This document shows positions 7,489-8,337 of a stretch of DNA of 8,337 bases, piece by piece. Position numbers and translations under genes: made by a program. The notes beneath the pieces were generated by a model, which did no database searches, was not told where the DNA came from, and worked only from the letters and a program-made list of their open reading frames with translations. Every line of letters begins with the position of its first letter. Position 1 is the stretch's first letter. The DNA is from Myxococcota bacterium. Its GTDB lineage: Bacteria > Myxococcota_C > UBA6777. The stretch lies in the NCBI GenBank assembly GCA_963169055.1, contig CAUJFU010000002.1, positions 1 through 8,337 on the forward strand, in the 5' to 3' direction.

Positions 7489-8202
7489 ATGCGAAATCTT
7501 CTCTCCCTCTGGCACCGTGCGATCTTGCTCGCAGCTATGTTGATGATCGCCGCCGTTGGATTCGGTGCCTGTGGTGACCCAAGCAAACCCCCCGGCACCG
7601 TCGACGGACCCCTCAATCCCGAAGATCGTCCCGAAGCCAAACGCCCCGAAGGCAAAGATTACGATCCTTTCCCCAAACCCTACGCCACAGGAACGCCCCC
7701 CAAATACGTTCCCGTCACCCATCTTTCTCCCTGCACGGGTAGCGCCGATTGCAGCGGGCGGATCACTCCCCAGTCGGGCGAGCAGTCGTGCCAAAACCTC
7801 CTTGGAGACGCACTTTGCTTCTATCCTTGCGATCCCAAAAAAGGGACGGGCGATATCCAAAACCCCGATTGTTTGCTCCCTGAAAACTGCCTTGAGTTGA
7901 GCACCAGCGACGGCAAAACGGTTGGATATTGCATCTACATCCCCGGCCAGCTTTACGGCAGCGGTAGCTACAAAGCCGTCATCCGCCACCCCCAAGGCGC
8001 GCAATGCTTGATCCGCTACGGCGGTTGCGACACGGGCTTGATCTGCGTCGATGTCCGTGGTTCTGGAAGCGTCGGCACTTGCGAACCTGAGTGCATCCCC
8101 GCCGATGACGAAGCCACCAACGTCAAAAACTGTCAGTCCATCAAAGCCAACACCCTCTGTAAGCGCCTTGCTTCCGGCTTCGGTGCTTGTCTCCCCAAAT
8201 AA
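7489..8202 (+). CDS. Cysteine-rich lipoprotein with two 8-Cys modules
   Basis: A 237-residue exported protein of unknown function. Residues 1-28 are a lipoprotein signal peptide with a long hydrophobic core (11-23) and the cleavage region GFGAC; C28 is the expected lipid site, followed by Gly-Asp. Residues 29-81 are rich in Pro, Asp, Glu and Lys and look like a flexible linker. The remainder has sixteen cysteines in two sets of eight: 82, 88, 101, 110, 114, 128, 134, 148 and 173, 180, 186, 198, 202, 215, 224, 234. In both sets the fourth and fifth cysteines form C-x3-C, which suggests an internally duplicated disulphide-bonded domain. Even cysteine number outside the lipid site fits an oxidising extracytoplasmic setting. 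No catalytic motif was recognised. It is separated from the protease pair by a terminator, so joint function is only a guess from proximity. Binding or adhesion is conceivable but not shown. Confidence 0.85.
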   Translation: MRNLLSLWHRAILLAAMLMIAAVGFGACGDPSKPPGTVDGPLNPEDRPEAKRPEGKDYDPFPKPYATGTPPKYVPVTHLSPCTGSADCSGRITPQSGEQSCQNLLGDALCFYPCDPKKGTGDIQNPDCLLPENCLELSTSDGKTVGYCIYIPGQLYGSGSYKAVIRHPQGAQCLIRYGGCDTGLICVDVRGSGSVGTCEPECIPADDEATNVKNCQSIKANTLCKRLASGFGACLPK

Positions 8203-8276
8203 TCTCCCCCGCTTTGCTCGCCTTCGCGTCAGTCTCCCTCCTTTCGCCTCTCTCCCTTGGTGCTTTCTTTTCCCCG

Positions 8277-8297
8277 TCCCGTTTGGGATTTGTTTTT
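8277..8297 (+). terminator. Weak possible terminator after the Cys-rich lipoprotein gene
   Basis: Short stem TCCC (8277-8280) with GGGA (8285-8288), loop GTTT, plus one flanking G-T pair, followed by a T-rich stretch ending in TTTTT at 8297. It lies about 75 nt downstream of the stop codon. The four-to-five pair stem is weak, so this is only the best local candidate on the + strand. Confidence 0.25.
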
Positions 8298-8317
8298 GTG
8301 GGCTTGTTTTTGTGGGG
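8290..8317. repeat. Two-copy 14-nt tandem repeat
   Basis: TTGTTTTTGTGGGC (8290-8303) is followed directly by TTGTTTTTGTGGGG (8304-8317), with one difference in the last base. The repeat lies in the gene-free end of the window, 8203-8337, where I see no coding region: only T/C-rich sequence, these repeats and hairpins. Slippage or duplicated terminator tract is a plausible origin. Confidence 0.6.
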
Positions 8318-8328
8318 TTTCACCCCAC
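8312..8328. repeat. Hairpin at the end of the window
   Basis: Perfect 7-bp inverted repeat, GTGGGGT (8312-8318) with ACCCCAC (8322-8328), loop TTC. An alternative 8-bp pairing of TTGTGGGG (8310-8317) with CCCCACAA (8330-8337) runs into the window edge and may extend beyond it. With T-rich sequence on its left side it may belong to a terminator region, but the cut prevents a decision. Confidence 0.4.
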
Positions 8329-8337
8329 GCCCCACAA

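Noticed and set aside
6538-8004. 488-codon minus-strand open frame spanning the second protease end, the terminator and the last gene
   Set aside because: It crosses a terminator and two well-supported + strand genes and arises from the same codon bias, with no recognised motif.
8141-8335. 64-codon minus-strand open frame at the right edge
   Set aside because: Low-complexity basic product, overlaps the end of the lipoprotein gene, and no ribosome binding site is visible because its start is at the window edge.

Overview
The window looks like part of a chromosome from a Gram-negative bacterium with many secreted lipoproteins. Strong AAGGAG-type ribosome binding sites, very large lipoproteins, a Cys-rich lipoprotein and the style of metalloprotease all suggest a deltaproteobacterial-type lineage (Myxococcota or Bradymonadota). 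This is inference from protein style; no rRNA or marker gene is present. All three genes I can support are on the + strand and encode exported, probably lipid-anchored proteins.

Layout. Positions 1-162 are a leader with a strong imperfect hairpin (90-121) and a near-perfect Shine-Dalgarno. Positions 163-3654 encode a 1163-residue metzincin-type zinc metalloprotease lipoprotein. A 66-nt gap with a 7-bp GNRA-loop hairpin and no terminator leads into 3721-7377, a 1218-residue divergent paralogue of the first protein. Both keep HExxHxxGxxH and a Met-turn (SVMDY / SIMDY), so both look catalytically competent. A clear rho-independent terminator (7395-7434) closes this pair. After 54 nt containing another hairpin, 7489-8202 encodes a 237-residue lipoprotein with two 8-cysteine modules. 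The last 135 nt hold no gene, only short repeats and hairpins.

How the parts may work together. The two proteases probably form one transcription unit that arose by tandem duplication, and they act outside the cytoplasm, perhaps on the cell surface, on protein substrates that cannot be identified from sequence. Each copy has its own insertions: a cysteine-containing one before the active site in copy 1, and about 113 residues after the Met-turn in copy 2. This suggests divergence in substrate or partner. The Cys-rich lipoprotein is in its own transcription unit or is reached only by read-through; a functional link to the proteases is possible but unproven.

The strongest whole-window signal is codon choice. 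TTA, CTA and TCA are almost absent from all three genes (4 in 2618 codons), which also explains the very long but spurious antisense ORFs. I see no CRISPR array, tRNA, rRNA, insertion sequence or phage gene. The candidate for something undescribed is the pair of diverged giant lipoprotein metzincins.
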